Of a DNA stretch of 64,000 bases, positions 53,084 to 61,421 are shown piece after piece (position 1 is the stretch's first letter; each line of letters begins with the position of its first letter). The position numbers were made by a program, and so were the translations under genes. Under the pieces are notes generated by a model. It did not search any database. It saw nothing but the letters and a program-made list of their open reading frames with translations, and was not told where the DNA came from. This DNA is from Tsukamurella sp. 8F (GTDB lineage Bacteria; Actinomycetota; Actinomycetes; Mycobacteriales; Mycobacteriaceae): contig NZ_JARFTP010000005.1 in assembly GCF_029167375.1 (NCBI RefSeq), forward strand, positions 1 through 64,000, read 5' to 3'.

Positions 53084-54235
53084 CTAGAGCCGTTCGATGA
53101 TCGTGACGTTGGCGTTGCCGCCGCCCTCGCACATGACCTGCAGGCCGAACCGGCCGCCGGTGCGCTCGAGCTCGTGCAACAGGGTCGCCATGAGCTTGGT
53201 GCCGGTGGCACCGATCGGATGCCCGAGGGCGATGCCGCCGCCGTTGACGTTGACGCGCTCCGGATCCGCGCGCAGCTCGGAGATCCACGCGAGCACCACG
53301 GACGCGAAGGCCTCGTTGACCTCGAACAGGTCGATGTCGTCGATCTTCATGTCCGCCAGTCGAAGTGCGCGCTCGGTGGCGGCGATCGGGGCGGTCAGCA
53401 TCCATACCGGGTCGTCGGCGTAGACGCTGATGTGGTGGATGCGGGCGCGCGGGGTGAGCGCGTGCTCGGCGACGGCGCGGGGGGACGCCACGAGCAGAGC
53501 GCTTGCCGCGTCGGAGATCTGCGACGCCACTGCGGGCGTCACGCGTCCGCCCTGGGTCAGTGGCGCCAGCGCAGCCATCTTCTCCAGCGAGGTGTCACGG
53601 CGCGGGCCCTCGTCCACCAGAAAACCTCCGACGGGGCTGATCTCGCGATCGAACCGACCCTCGTCGATGGCCGCGACCGCTAGTCGGTGGCTGCGGAGCG
53701 CGAACGCCTCCATGGCCTCGCGGGTGATGCCCCACCTCTCAGCGATCAGCTCCGCGGACCGGAACTGGGAGACCTCGACGTCCCCGTATCGAGCGCGCCA
53801 GCCCTCCGACTCGGCGAACGGAGTCGTGAACCCGTACTCGTGTCCGGCCGACATCGCTGCCGATATGGGGATGGCGGACATGTTCTGCACGCCGCCCGCG
53901 ACGATCAGGTCCGCGGTCCCGGACAGCACGCCCTGCGCCGCGAAATGCACTGCCTGCTGAGCGGATCCGCACTGCCGATCGACGGTGATCCCGGGGACGT
54001 GCTGAGGCAGGCCCGCGGCGAGCCACGCGGTGCGGGCGATGTTGCCGGCCTGCGGGCCGATCGTGTCGCAGCATCCGAGTATCACGTCGTCGACGGCATC
54101 AGGATCCGCACCGGTGCGATCGATCAATGCGGTGAGGGCGTGCGCGCCGAGGTCGGCCGAGTGCATGCCGGCCAGTGCGCCGCCGCGCCGCCCCGTCGGG
54201 GTTCGGACTGCATCGATGATGAACGCCTCTGACAT
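53084..54235 (-). CDS. fadA6: Thiolase FadA6
   Basis: 383-residue acetyl-CoA acyltransferase. The nucleophile Cys89 is in VDRQCGSAQQAVHF. The second active-site segment is GHPIGATGTK and the final Cys lies in MCEGGGNANVTIIERL. The sequence follows FadA6 of M. tuberculosis closely. FadA6 performs thiolysis in the last stages of ring C/D breakdown. It sits 16 bp after the ipdF stop in the operon. Confidence 0.92.
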   Translation of the reverse strand: MSEAFIIDAVRTPTGRRGGALAGMHSADLGAHALTALIDRTGADPDAVDDVILGCCDTIGPQAGNIARTAWLAAGLPQHVPGITVDRQCGSAQQAVHFAAQGVLSGTADLIVAGGVQNMSAIPISAAMSAGHEYGFTTPFAESEGWRARYGDVEVSQFRSAELIAERWGITREAMEAFALRSHRLAVAAIDEGRFDREISPVGGFLVDEGPRRDTSLEKMAALAPLTQGGRVTPAVASQISDAASALLVASPRAVAEHALTPRARIHHISVYADDPVWMLTAPIAATERALRLADMKIDDIDLFEVNEAFASVVLAWISELRADPERVNVNGGGIALGHPIGATGTKLMATLLHELERTGGRFGLQVMCEGGGNANVTIIERL

Positions 54236-54251
54236 GGTCGGCCTTTCAGGT

Positions 54252-55040
54252 CTATGGGTGCTGGCTGCTCACCGACACGACCTCGCCGGTCATGTAGGAC
54301 GAGTACCCGCTGGCGAGGAACACGATGACGCCGGCGACCTCCCACGGCTCGGCGGCGCGGCCGAACGCCTCCCGCGCCTCGAGCTCCGCCAACAGCTCCT
54401 CGGAGGTCACCTTCGCCAGGAAGGGATGCATGGCGAGGCTGGGTGCGACCGCGTTGACCCGGATGCCGTGCTCCGCGAGATCCATGGCCGCGCAGCGGGT
54501 GAGGGCCATGACGCCGGCCTTCGCCGCGGCGTAGTGCGCCTGCCCCGCCTGGGCTCGCCAGCCCACCACCGACGCGTTGTTCACGATCGCGCCGCGTTTC
54601 TCGGAGGTGGCCATGCGACGCCCGGCGGCGCGGACACAGTGGAACGTCCCGTCCAGTGTCACCCGCAGCACCGTCGACCACTGCTCGTCGGTCATATCGA
54701 GGATCGAGGCGGTCCCGCCTAGACCGGCGTTGTTGATCATCAGGTCCACGCCGCCGAACGGCTCCGCCTCATCGAGCAGCGCCTCGACCTGCTCCGGATC
54801 CGTTACGTCGCAACGGATGGAAGGGACCCGGTCCGCACCGAACTCCTCGCCCAGTTCTGCCGCGGTCTCGGCCAGGCGCCGCTGGTGCGTATCGCTGACG
54901 ACCACTGCCCGCGCCCCTTCCGCCAGGCACCGCCTGGCGGTGGCCACGCCGATACCTGCGCCAGCCGCGGCCGTGACGACTGCGACCCGGCCGTCGAGCA
55001 GGCCGTGGGGCGACGGGCATTCGGGTGCCGAGGGTTTCAC
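54252..55040 (-). CDS. ipdF: Short-chain dehydrogenase, IpdF candidate
   Basis: 262-residue SDR. The cofactor loop is TAAAGAGIG (23-31), NNAG is near 106, Ser lies in NNASVVGW and YAAAK supplies Tyr/Lys. Its length equals that of IpdF (Rv3559c), and like ipdF it is next to fadE30. IpdF oxidises the 5-hydroxyl of 5-OH-HIP-CoA. The assignment rests mainly on position. The start overlaps the fadE30 stop by 4 bp. Confidence 0.75.
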   Translation of the reverse strand: MKPSAPECPSPHGLLDGRVAVVTAAAGAGIGVATARRCLAEGARAVVVSDTHQRRLAETAAELGEEFGADRVPSIRCDVTDPEQVEALLDEAEPFGGVDLMINNAGLGGTASILDMTDEQWSTVLRVTLDGTFHCVRAAGRRMATSEKRGAIVNNASVVGWRAQAGQAHYAAAKAGVMALTRCAAMDLAEHGIRVNAVAPSLAMHPFLAKVTSEELLAELEAREAFGRAAEPWEVAGVIVFLASGYSSYMTGEVVSVSSQHP

Positions 55041-56206
55041 GGGCGGGGCTCCTTGGGCATGCCGAGCACTCGCTCGGCGACGATGTTGCGCTGGATCTCG
55101 TCGGAGCCGCCATAGATGGTGTCGGCGCGGCTGAACAGATACATGGCCTGCTGGTCGTCGAGGCGGTAGTGGTCGCCGGTGGTGAGTGCGGACGGCCCCC
55201 GGACCGCCATCGCGAGTTCACCCAGGTCACGGTGCCAGCGGGACCACACGAGCTTGGCTACCGACACCTCGGCACCGCCGGCCTGGGAGTCCAGGGTGCG
55301 CAGCGCGTGCGCGCGCATGACCTCTAGTCCGACGGTCGCCCGGGCGATCCGGTCCGCCACGACGGGATCGTCGGCCGTCCCGTTCGCGCGAGCCTGCGAC
55401 TCGACGGCGGCGAGTTCGCGTGCGAACCCGATCTGCTGTCCGATGGTCGAGACGCCCCGTTCGTAACCGAGCGTGGCCATCGCGATACGCCATCCGTCGC
55501 CGGGAGCGCCCACGACGAGGCCCCCCTCGGTGCGCGCACCGCTGAAGTAGACCTCGTTGAACTCGGACGTGCCCGTGAGCTGCACTATGGGCCGTACCTC
55601 GACGCCGGGCTGGTCCATCGGGACCAGGAGGTAGGAGAGCCCCGCGTGTCGGCGTGAGTCGGGATCGGACCGCACGAGCACGAAGCACCACTGCGCCTGC
55701 CGCGCGAGCGATGTCCAGATCTTCTGCCCGTCGATCACCCATTCGCCGCCTTCCAGTCGCGCCCTCGTGCGCACGCCCGCCAGGTCCGAGCCGGCATCGG
55801 GTTCTGAATAGCCCTGGCACCACAGCTCGGTCACGGCGCGGATACCGGGCAGGAAGCGAGCCTGCTGGTCGCGCGTCCCGTGGTCGATCAGTGTCGGGCC
55901 CAGCAGTTCCTCGCCCAGGTGGTTGACGCGGGCCGGGGCACCGGCGCTCGCATACTCCTCGTGGAAGATCACCTGCTGTGCGAGTGGAAGTCCGCGGCCG
56001 CCGTGGTGCTCGGGCCAGCCCAGACACGTCCAGCCGGAGGCTGCGAGGTGTCGGTTCCATTCCACCCGCTCCTCGAAGGCCTCATGTTCACGTCCCGAAC
56101 CGCCGCGCCCCGCGAGTCGTGCGAAATCGCCGACGAGGTTCTCTGCGAGCCACGTCCGCACCTCCTCGCGGAACGCTGCGTCGCGCGGCGATTCCGACAG
56201 GTCCAT
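55037..56206 (-). CDS. fadE30: Acyl-CoA dehydrogenase FadE30
   Basis: 389-residue FAD acyl-CoA dehydrogenase, first gene of the leftward KstR2 operon. FAD/substrate motifs are WCQGYSEPDAGSDLA and WVIDGQKIWTSLA, and the C-terminal segment is TIYGGSDEIQRNIVAERVLG. The usual Glu of YEGT is Gly, so the base lies elsewhere. FadE30 dehydrogenates HIP-CoA in ring degradation. ATG 56206 has an AGGAGG site 4-9 bp upstream, which settles the start; the frame stays open to 56308. Confidence 0.88.
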   Translation of the reverse strand: MDLSESPRDAAFREEVRTWLAENLVGDFARLAGRGGSGREHEAFEERVEWNRHLAASGWTCLGWPEHHGGRGLPLAQQVIFHEEYASAGAPARVNHLGEELLGPTLIDHGTRDQQARFLPGIRAVTELWCQGYSEPDAGSDLAGVRTRARLEGGEWVIDGQKIWTSLARQAQWCFVLVRSDPDSRRHAGLSYLLVPMDQPGVEVRPIVQLTGTSEFNEVYFSGARTEGGLVVGAPGDGWRIAMATLGYERGVSTIGQQIGFARELAAVESQARANGTADDPVVADRIARATVGLEVMRAHALRTLDSQAGGAEVSVAKLVWSRWHRDLGELAMAVRGPSALTTGDHYRLDDQQAMYLFSRADTIYGGSDEIQRNIVAERVLGMPKEPRP

Positions 56207-56266
56207 CAGGCCTCCTGGCGGCCGGGTTCGACGGGACTCCCGGCGTTCGACAACACTATCAAACCA

Positions 56267-56280
56267 ATCGAGTGCTTGGT
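56267..56280. promoter_or_regulatory. KstR2 operator
   Basis: ATCGAGTGCTTGGT matches the KstR2 motif AnCAAGnnCTTGnT (from memory) at 9 of 10 fixed positions, with one A-to-G change. It sits within a wider imperfect palindrome, ACCAATCGAGTGCTTGGT (56263-56280), in the gap between fadE30 and the divergent crotonase gene. One site could control both operons. Confidence 0.75.
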
Positions 56281-56333
56281 AGGCTGAAGGCGGTTCGATG
56301 GACGACAAGGACTTTCACTCGCGGGAGGTGTGC

Positions 56334-57215
56334 ATGGCTGGACTCGATGAGGCATCGGACGCCGCAGATCCGGTGGTGAGGTACCAGGTGCGGGGCGCCG
56401 TCGCCGTGGTCACCCTGAACCGGCCGGAGTACAGCAACGCGCAGAACTCCGCTATGACGTATGCGCTCGACGACGCGTTCGTCCGTGCGGTCGACGACGA
56501 CGATGTCCGTGTCATCGTGCTGGCGGGCGAGGGTAAGCACTTCTGCGGAGGTCACGACATCGGCACACCCGGCCGCGACATCGACGTCGGCTTCCCGCGT
56601 CGTGCGATCATCCACTGGGACCATGTCGGCAAGCAAGGGGTCGCATCCCGGTTCGCGCGCGAGTCCGAGGTCTACGTCGGCATGTGTCGGCGCTGGCGGG
56701 AGATCCCCAAGCCGGTCATCGCGATGGTGCATGGGGCCTGCGTCGCAGGCGGACTCATGCTGGCGTGGTCGTGCGACTTCGTCATCGCGTCGGACGACGC
56801 GTTCTTCTCGGATCCGGTGGTCCGAATGGGTATCCCGGGGGTGGAGTACTTCGCGCACCCATGGGTGATGAATCCCCGTGCGGCCAAGGAGTTCCTGTAC
56901 ACGGGTGCCCGGTTCGACGCAGAGCGGATGCGCGAACTGGGCATGGTCAACCGGGTGGTGCCCCGGGCCGAGCTCGCGGACACCGTGTTCGCCGTTGCCG
57001 ACAAGATCGCAGAGATGCCGCCCCTGGGCCTCGCGCTCACCAAGAAGGCTGTCAACCAGGCCGAGGACCTGCAGGGCTTGCGCGACGGCATGGACTCGGT
57101 ATTCGGTCTGCATCACGCGGCGCACGCGCACAACGCCGAGGTCGGCGCCGACTCGCTCGCCGGGCTCGATGCGCGCGCCATGGCCCGGGCGAACAAGCGG
57201 GAGGCCGGGCAGTGA
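56334..57215 (+). CDS. Enoyl-CoA hydratase family protein in KstR2 cluster
   Basis: 293-residue crotonase opening the rightward operon. The oxyanion segments are GKHFCGGHDIG and HGACVAGGLMLAW; the usual catalytic Glu region reads PVVRMGIPGVEYFAHP. The long insert (about 75-115) after the first loop is unusual and hints at a bulky substrate. I chose ATG 56334 (MAGLDEAS), with GGGAGGTG upstream; ATG 56298 is in frame but less well placed. Its TGA overlaps the next GTG. Confidence 0.85.
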   Translation: MAGLDEASDAADPVVRYQVRGAVAVVTLNRPEYSNAQNSAMTYALDDAFVRAVDDDDVRVIVLAGEGKHFCGGHDIGTPGRDIDVGFPRRAIIHWDHVGKQGVASRFARESEVYVGMCRRWREIPKPVIAMVHGACVAGGLMLAWSCDFVIASDDAFFSDPVVRMGIPGVEYFAHPWVMNPRAAKEFLYTGARFDAERMRELGMVNRVVPRAELADTVFAVADKIAEMPPLGLALTKKAVNQAEDLQGLRDGMDSVFGLHHAAHAHNAEVGADSLAGLDARAMARANKREAGQ

Positions 57216-58501
57216 CAGGTGCTGCCGATATCGGCGCTGCGGTCGAGTTCACGGAGTCCGAGCGTGCTTTCCGCGCGGAGGCGCGGGAATGGCTGCGCGC
57301 GCACGCACCGGGCCGACTGCCGTCCATGGACACCTCCGCCGGCGCTGTGGCACATAGGGAATGGGAGGCCGAACTCGCAGCAGACGGGTGGTCCGTCATC
57401 GCCTGGCCCGCACGATACGGCGGCCGAGACGCCTCGCTGACCGAGTGGGTGATCTTCGAGGAGGAGTACTACCTGGCCGGCGCCCCGACCCGCATCGCAC
57501 AGAACGGGATCTCGCTGCTGGCGCCGATCATCCTCGGACACGGCACCGACGACCAGCGCGATACCCTGCTGCCGTCCATCGCCGATGGCACCACGGTGTG
57601 GGCGCAGGCGTGGTCCGAACCCGAGGCGGGCAGCGACCTCGCGGCGATCCGTAGCCGTGCGGTCCGCACGGACGGCGGCTGGCTCCTTTCGGGCCAGAAG
57701 ATCTGGAGCTCGCGGGCGCCGTTCGCGGACAGCGGGTTCGGTCTCTTCCGATCCGGTCGCGCGGCCGACTCGCGTGCAGAGGGCTCGGTCGGACGCCATC
57801 GCGATCTCACGTACTTCCTGTTCCCGCTGGACGCCCAGGGGATCGCCGTGCGGCCGATACGGCAGCTCGACGGCGACGCGGGTTTCGCGGAGATATTCTT
57901 CGACGACGTATTCGTTCCCGACTCCGGCGTGTTAGGTGCGGTGGGGCAGGGCTGGTCGGTCGCGATGAGCACTGCGGGCAACGAGCGAGGGCTGTCACTG
58001 CGCTCGCCGGGCAGGTTCCTGGCCGCCGCGGACCGCCTGCTGACGCTGTGGCGCGAGCGTGGTCACGTGGCGCCGGAGCCCGGCGCGAACCCCGAGACCT
58101 GGTCGGACGCGAAGGCGAACCATTGGTCGGACGCGAAGGCGAACCATTGGTCGCTCCGCGACCGTGTGGTGGACGCGTGGATTGCCGCGCACGCATACCA
58201 GCTGTACACGTGGGGCACGGTCGACCGCATCGAGTCGGGCGGCAGTGTCGGCTCGGAAGGCAGCGTCAACAAGCTCTTCTGGTCGCAGCTCGACATCGCG
58301 CTGCACGAGACCGGGCTCGAGCTACTGGGCCCGGAGCAGGAGCTGCTCGGGCCGCACGCACCCGACGCCGGCCGCTGGGTCGAGGACCACCTGTTCGCTG
58401 TCGCAGGCCCGATCTACGCCGGTACCAACGAGATCCAGCGGAACATCGTCGCCGAACGGGTGCTGGGACTGCCGCGCGGGGACAACGCGAGGCGTACATG
58501 A
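57212..58501 (+). CDS. Acyl-CoA dehydrogenase (FadE31-like)
   Basis: 429-residue acyl-CoA dehydrogenase, larger than the two that follow. FAD/substrate motifs are WAQAWSEPEAGSDLAAI and WLLSGQKIWSSRA, and the C-terminal motif is YAGTNEIQRNIVAERVLG, with Ala in the usual Glu position. Around residues 297-313 an 8-residue unit, SDAKANHW, occurs twice in tandem from a 24-bp DNA duplication. GTG start at 57212 overlaps the crotonase stop (GTGA). It probably forms mixed complexes with the adjacent FadE proteins, like FadE31-32-33. Confidence 0.82.
   Translation: MTGAADIGAAVEFTESERAFRAEAREWLRAHAPGRLPSMDTSAGAVAHREWEAELAADGWSVIAWPARYGGRDASLTEWVIFEEEYYLAGAPTRIAQNGISLLAPIILGHGTDDQRDTLLPSIADGTTVWAQAWSEPEAGSDLAAIRSRAVRTDGGWLLSGQKIWSSRAPFADSGFGLFRSGRAADSRAEGSVGRHRDLTYFLFPLDAQGIAVRPIRQLDGDAGFAEIFFDDVFVPDSGVLGAVGQGWSVAMSTAGNERGLSLRSPGRFLAAADRLLTLWRERGHVAPEPGANPETWSDAKANHWSDAKANHWSLRDRVVDAWIAAHAYQLYTWGTVDRIESGGSVGSEGSVNKLFWSQLDIALHETGLELLGPEQELLGPHAPDAGRWVEDHLFAVAGPIYAGTNEIQRNIVAERVLGLPRGDNARRT
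58100..58153 (+). repeat. In-frame 24-bp tandem duplication within an acyl-CoA dehydrogenase gene
   Basis: Two identical 24-bp units (58100-58123 and 58124-58147) are followed by a 6-base partial third copy. The unit is a multiple of three, so it adds 8 residues without shifting the frame. Absence of any base difference suggests a recent event. Confidence 0.9.
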
Positions 58502-59475
58502 GGTTCTCGCTCACCGCTGAACAGCAGGCCTTCGCGAGGGCCTTGGACGGCATACTCGGTGGCGCCGACGTCCCCGCCGTGAACCGGCACGCCGCCGACG
58601 GGAAGTACGAACCGGTCACGGCCCTCTGGGGCCGACTCGCCGAGGCCGGTGTCGCGGGGCTGCTGGTGCCGGAGGACTTGGGCGGGACGGGGGGAACGGC
58701 GATCGACCTCGTGTTGGCATTCGATCGCCTCGGATTCCACGGCGTGCCGGGCCCGTGGATCGAGACGGCCGCGGTCGGGGCGATCCTGGCCGAGCCGGAG
58801 CTTCAGGCGGCGATCGTCGACGGAAGCGCGCGGATCACGGTCGCCGCCCCGCCATGGACGCCCTACGCACTTGATCCCGACGTCGCCACGAGCGTGTACC
58901 TGGCGTCGGACAGGGGCTTCGGGCGAGCCGACGCCGGCGAACGCTACGCCTCGGTGGACCCGACGCGGACACTGGCGTCGGTGTCGGCAGCCGAGGAGCG
59001 GCCCAGGGACCCGTCGATGCGGGCACGTGCACTGGATACCGCGGCCCTCGCGTGCGCTGCGACCCTGATAGGGGCCGGCGAGCGGATGCTCGCCATGACA
59101 GTCGAGTACGTCATACAGCGCAGGCAGTTCGGCCGGGCGATCGGTGAGTTCCAGGCGATCAAGCACGCCCTGGCCGACGTGAGGGTGGCGCTCGACTTCG
59201 CTCACCCGGTGTTGCACGGCGCCGCGCGCGCGCTCGCCGCCCGCGATCCGTTGGCCGCGCGGGACGTCTCTGCTGCCAAGGTGGTGGCCTCGTCGGCCGC
59301 GGCCGCCTCGGCGGCGGTGGCTCTCCAGTCGCACGGCGCGATCGGCTACACACGGGAGGCGGACCTGAGCATCTGGTACCTGCGCACGAGGGCCCTCCTC
59401 GGAGCTTGGGGCACGGCAGGGCAGCATCGGGCGCGTGTGCTCGGCTCGTTGACAGGCCCCCTGGCGGGGTACTGA
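58498..59475 (+). CDS. Short acyl-CoA dehydrogenase subunit (FadE32-like)
   Basis: 325-residue acyl-CoA dehydrogenase-fold protein. It is missing much of the middle beta-domain of full enzymes: the region after residue 100 goes quickly from VAAPPWTPYAL to the C-terminal helical domain with IQRRQFGRAIGEFQAIKHALAD and SHGAIGYTREADLSIWYLRTR. Such short FadE proteins work as heteromers (FadE31-32-33, FadE28-29). ATG overlaps the previous stop (ATGA). It is one of three co-encoded subunits. Confidence 0.82.
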   Translation: MRFSLTAEQQAFARALDGILGGADVPAVNRHAADGKYEPVTALWGRLAEAGVAGLLVPEDLGGTGGTAIDLVLAFDRLGFHGVPGPWIETAAVGAILAEPELQAAIVDGSARITVAAPPWTPYALDPDVATSVYLASDRGFGRADAGERYASVDPTRTLASVSAAEERPRDPSMRARALDTAALACAATLIGAGERMLAMTVEYVIQRRQFGRAIGEFQAIKHALADVRVALDFAHPVLHGAARALAARDPLAARDVSAAKVVASSAAAASAAVALQSHGAIGYTREADLSIWYLRTRALLGAWGTAGQHRARVLGSLTGPLAGY

Positions 59476-59476
59476 C

Positions 59477-60550
59477 ATGAGATTCCGCCTGGACGACGAG
59501 CAGCAGGCCCTGGCCGCCGCGGTACGGGGCGTCGTGGAGCGCCGCGCGCAGCAGTGCGATCTGCGTGCCGCGATCGAACGCGGCTACGATCGCGAACTGT
59601 GGTCCGCGCTGTGCGGCCAGGTCGGCGTCGCCGCGCTCGCGATCCCCGCGGAGCTCGGTGGTGCCGGGGCGACGTCGTTCGAGACGCATGTGGTTCTCGA
59701 TGCGTTGGGCGGATCCCTCACGCCCACACCGTTGCCGGGTACGTTCATCGCGATGCGGGCGGTCCAGCTCGCCGCCGACGGCGCCGCGCAGGAACGGCTG
59801 CTGCCGAGCCTGGCGTCCGGCGACGAGATCGGCGCCCTCGCGTGGGCCGATCATGCGGGACGCTGGTCACGTGAACCCGCGTTGAGCGCGTCGACCGACG
59901 CTGGTTCCTGGTCCCTCACAGGCACATCCGCGCTCGTCGTCGACGGCGGCCGAGCCGACGTGCTTCTTGCGGTGGCCGAGACCGGTGCCGGTGCCGCGTT
60001 GTTCGAGGCGCGTGGAGGCGTCGTGGTGAGCACCCCGGCGCTGGATCCGACACTGGACCTCGCCACGGTGACTTTCGACCGCGCTCCCGCAACGCCTCTG
60101 GGGCCGGTCCCGCTCGACGATCTGCTTGCGGAGGCCGCGTGCGCGGTCACGGCGCTACAGGTCGGTGGTGCACAGGCCGCGCTCGACCAGACCGTGCGCT
60201 ATCTAGGCGAGCGGCAGCAGTTCGGGCGGCCGCTCGGGTCCTTCCAGGCCTTGAAGCACCGCGCCGCCGACATGCTCGTCGACGTCGAGACGGCGCGCTC
60301 GATCTCCTGGTGGGCGGCATATGCAGTGGCGCACCGCCAACCCGGCTATCTGCGCCGCGCGTCTGCCGCGAAGGCCTGGTGCTCCGAGGCTTTCGGCCGC
60401 GTCGCCGCCGAGATGATCCAGTTGCACGGAGGCATCGCGATCACCTGGGAGCACGACGCGCACCTGTATTTCAAGCGCGCCCACGCGACTGCCCAGCTCT
60501 TCGGTGACCCCCGGATGCACCGCTCCAGGGCTGCGAGGCACGCCACATGA
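59477..60550 (+). CDS. Acyl-CoA dehydrogenase subunit (FadE33-like)
   Basis: 357-residue acyl-CoA dehydrogenase-like protein. The C-terminal motifs are LGERQQFGRPLGSFQALKHRAADM and QLHGGIAITWEHDAHLYFKR, which are typical of actinobacterial steroid enzymes, and the Glu of WEHD may serve as base. The middle domain is shortened. ATG lies 1 bp after the stop of the previous gene, so the three FadE genes are tightly coupled. It is probably the partner subunit of the 58498 product. Confidence 0.82.
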   Translation: MRFRLDDEQQALAAAVRGVVERRAQQCDLRAAIERGYDRELWSALCGQVGVAALAIPAELGGAGATSFETHVVLDALGGSLTPTPLPGTFIAMRAVQLAADGAAQERLLPSLASGDEIGALAWADHAGRWSREPALSASTDAGSWSLTGTSALVVDGGRADVLLAVAETGAGAALFEARGGVVVSTPALDPTLDLATVTFDRAPATPLGPVPLDDLLAEAACAVTALQVGGAQAALDQTVRYLGERQQFGRPLGSFQALKHRAADMLVDVETARSISWWAAYAVAHRQPGYLRRASAAKAWCSEAFGRVAAEMIQLHGGIAITWEHDAHLYFKRAHATAQLFGDPRMHRSRAARHAT

Positions 60551-60593
60551 CGCCCGCCATCGCGACAGCGCACCCGCCCGTTCGCCGTCGACG

Positions 60594-60617
60594 GTGCGAG
60601 CGTGCGAGCGTGCGAGC
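60594..60617. repeat. Three tandem copies of GTGCGAGC
   Basis: An exact 8-bp unit occurs three times in a row in the 109-bp gap before the SDR gene. No hairpin forms; it may simply reflect slippage. Confidence 0.8.
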
Positions 60618-60659
60618 GCGGGCGGCGGTCCTCCACCCGCGATGCAGGGGGACGTGACG

Positions 60660-61418
60660 ATGGCACTGAGTATCGACATGTCCGGCCGCGTGGTCCTGGT
60701 GACCGGAGGTCGTGGTGGTGTGGGTAGTGGCATCGCCGAGGCGTTCCGCGCCGCGGGCGGGACGCTGGAGACCGCCGGGCGGAGCAAGCCCGACGGTCGG
60801 GATGCCGAGGGCCTGCACTACTCCAGGATCGACGTGCGCGAGCCCGACTCGGCGGCGGCATGGATTGCGGACGTGATGGATCGGCGGGGGCGCATCGATA
60901 TCGTCGTCAACAACGCGGGCGGCGGCCCGTACGCGGAGTTCGCGACGGCGTCGCCGCGTCTGCACCAGAAGGTCACCGCGCTCAATTTCTTGGGACCGGT
61001 CTACGTCGCTCAGGCGGCGCACGCCGCGCTCGTGGAATCGGGGGGCGTACTGCTCAATGTCACTTCCATCTCGGCTCGCCGGCCCAGCCCGGGCACCGCC
61101 GTGTACGGCGCCGCGAAGGCCGCATTGGAGAGCCTGACCACGAGTCTCGCCGTCGAGTGGGCGCCGCGGGTTCGCGTGAACGCGGTGAGCTGCGGCCTCG
61201 TCGCCACGTCTGCCGCCGCGGGGCACTACGGCGATGCGGAGCAGACCGCGCGCGTGGCGGCCACCGTTCCGCGCGGCGTGTTCGCGAGCCCCCGCGAGAT
61301 CGGTGATGCGTGCGTCCTGCTCGCGTCGCCACTAGCGGCGAATGTCACGGGCGCGGTCCTGAACGCAGACGGCGGCGGCGAGTGGCCCGCCTTCCTGCGG
61401 CACACGCCGAACGCTTGA
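60660..61418 (+). CDS. Short-chain dehydrogenase in KstR2 cluster
   Basis: 252-residue SDR. The cofactor site is TGGRGGVGSG (near 15-24), NNAGGGPYAEFA follows, Ser is in NVTSISARRPSPG and YGAAK supplies Tyr/Lys. It may correspond to Rv3549c, but I am unsure. ATG 60660 is chosen where the SDR fold begins; the frame is open to 60504. It ends the rightward operon and is convergent with the fadD3-like gene, 3 bp apart. Confidence 0.85.
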   Translation: MALSIDMSGRVVLVTGGRGGVGSGIAEAFRAAGGTLETAGRSKPDGRDAEGLHYSRIDVREPDSAAAWIADVMDRRGRIDIVVNNAGGGPYAEFATASPRLHQKVTALNFLGPVYVAQAAHAALVESGGVLLNVTSISARRPSPGTAVYGAAKAALESLTTSLAVEWAPRVRVNAVSCGLVATSAAAGHYGDAEQTARVAATVPRGVFASPREIGDACVLLASPLAANVTGAVLNADGGGEWPAFLRHTPNA

Positions 61419-61421
61419 TCG

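Noticed and set aside
60504-60659. N-terminal extension of the SDR at 60660
   Set aside because: The extension contains the GTGCGAGC microrepeat and overlaps the previous gene. The SDR fold begins right after ATG 60660.
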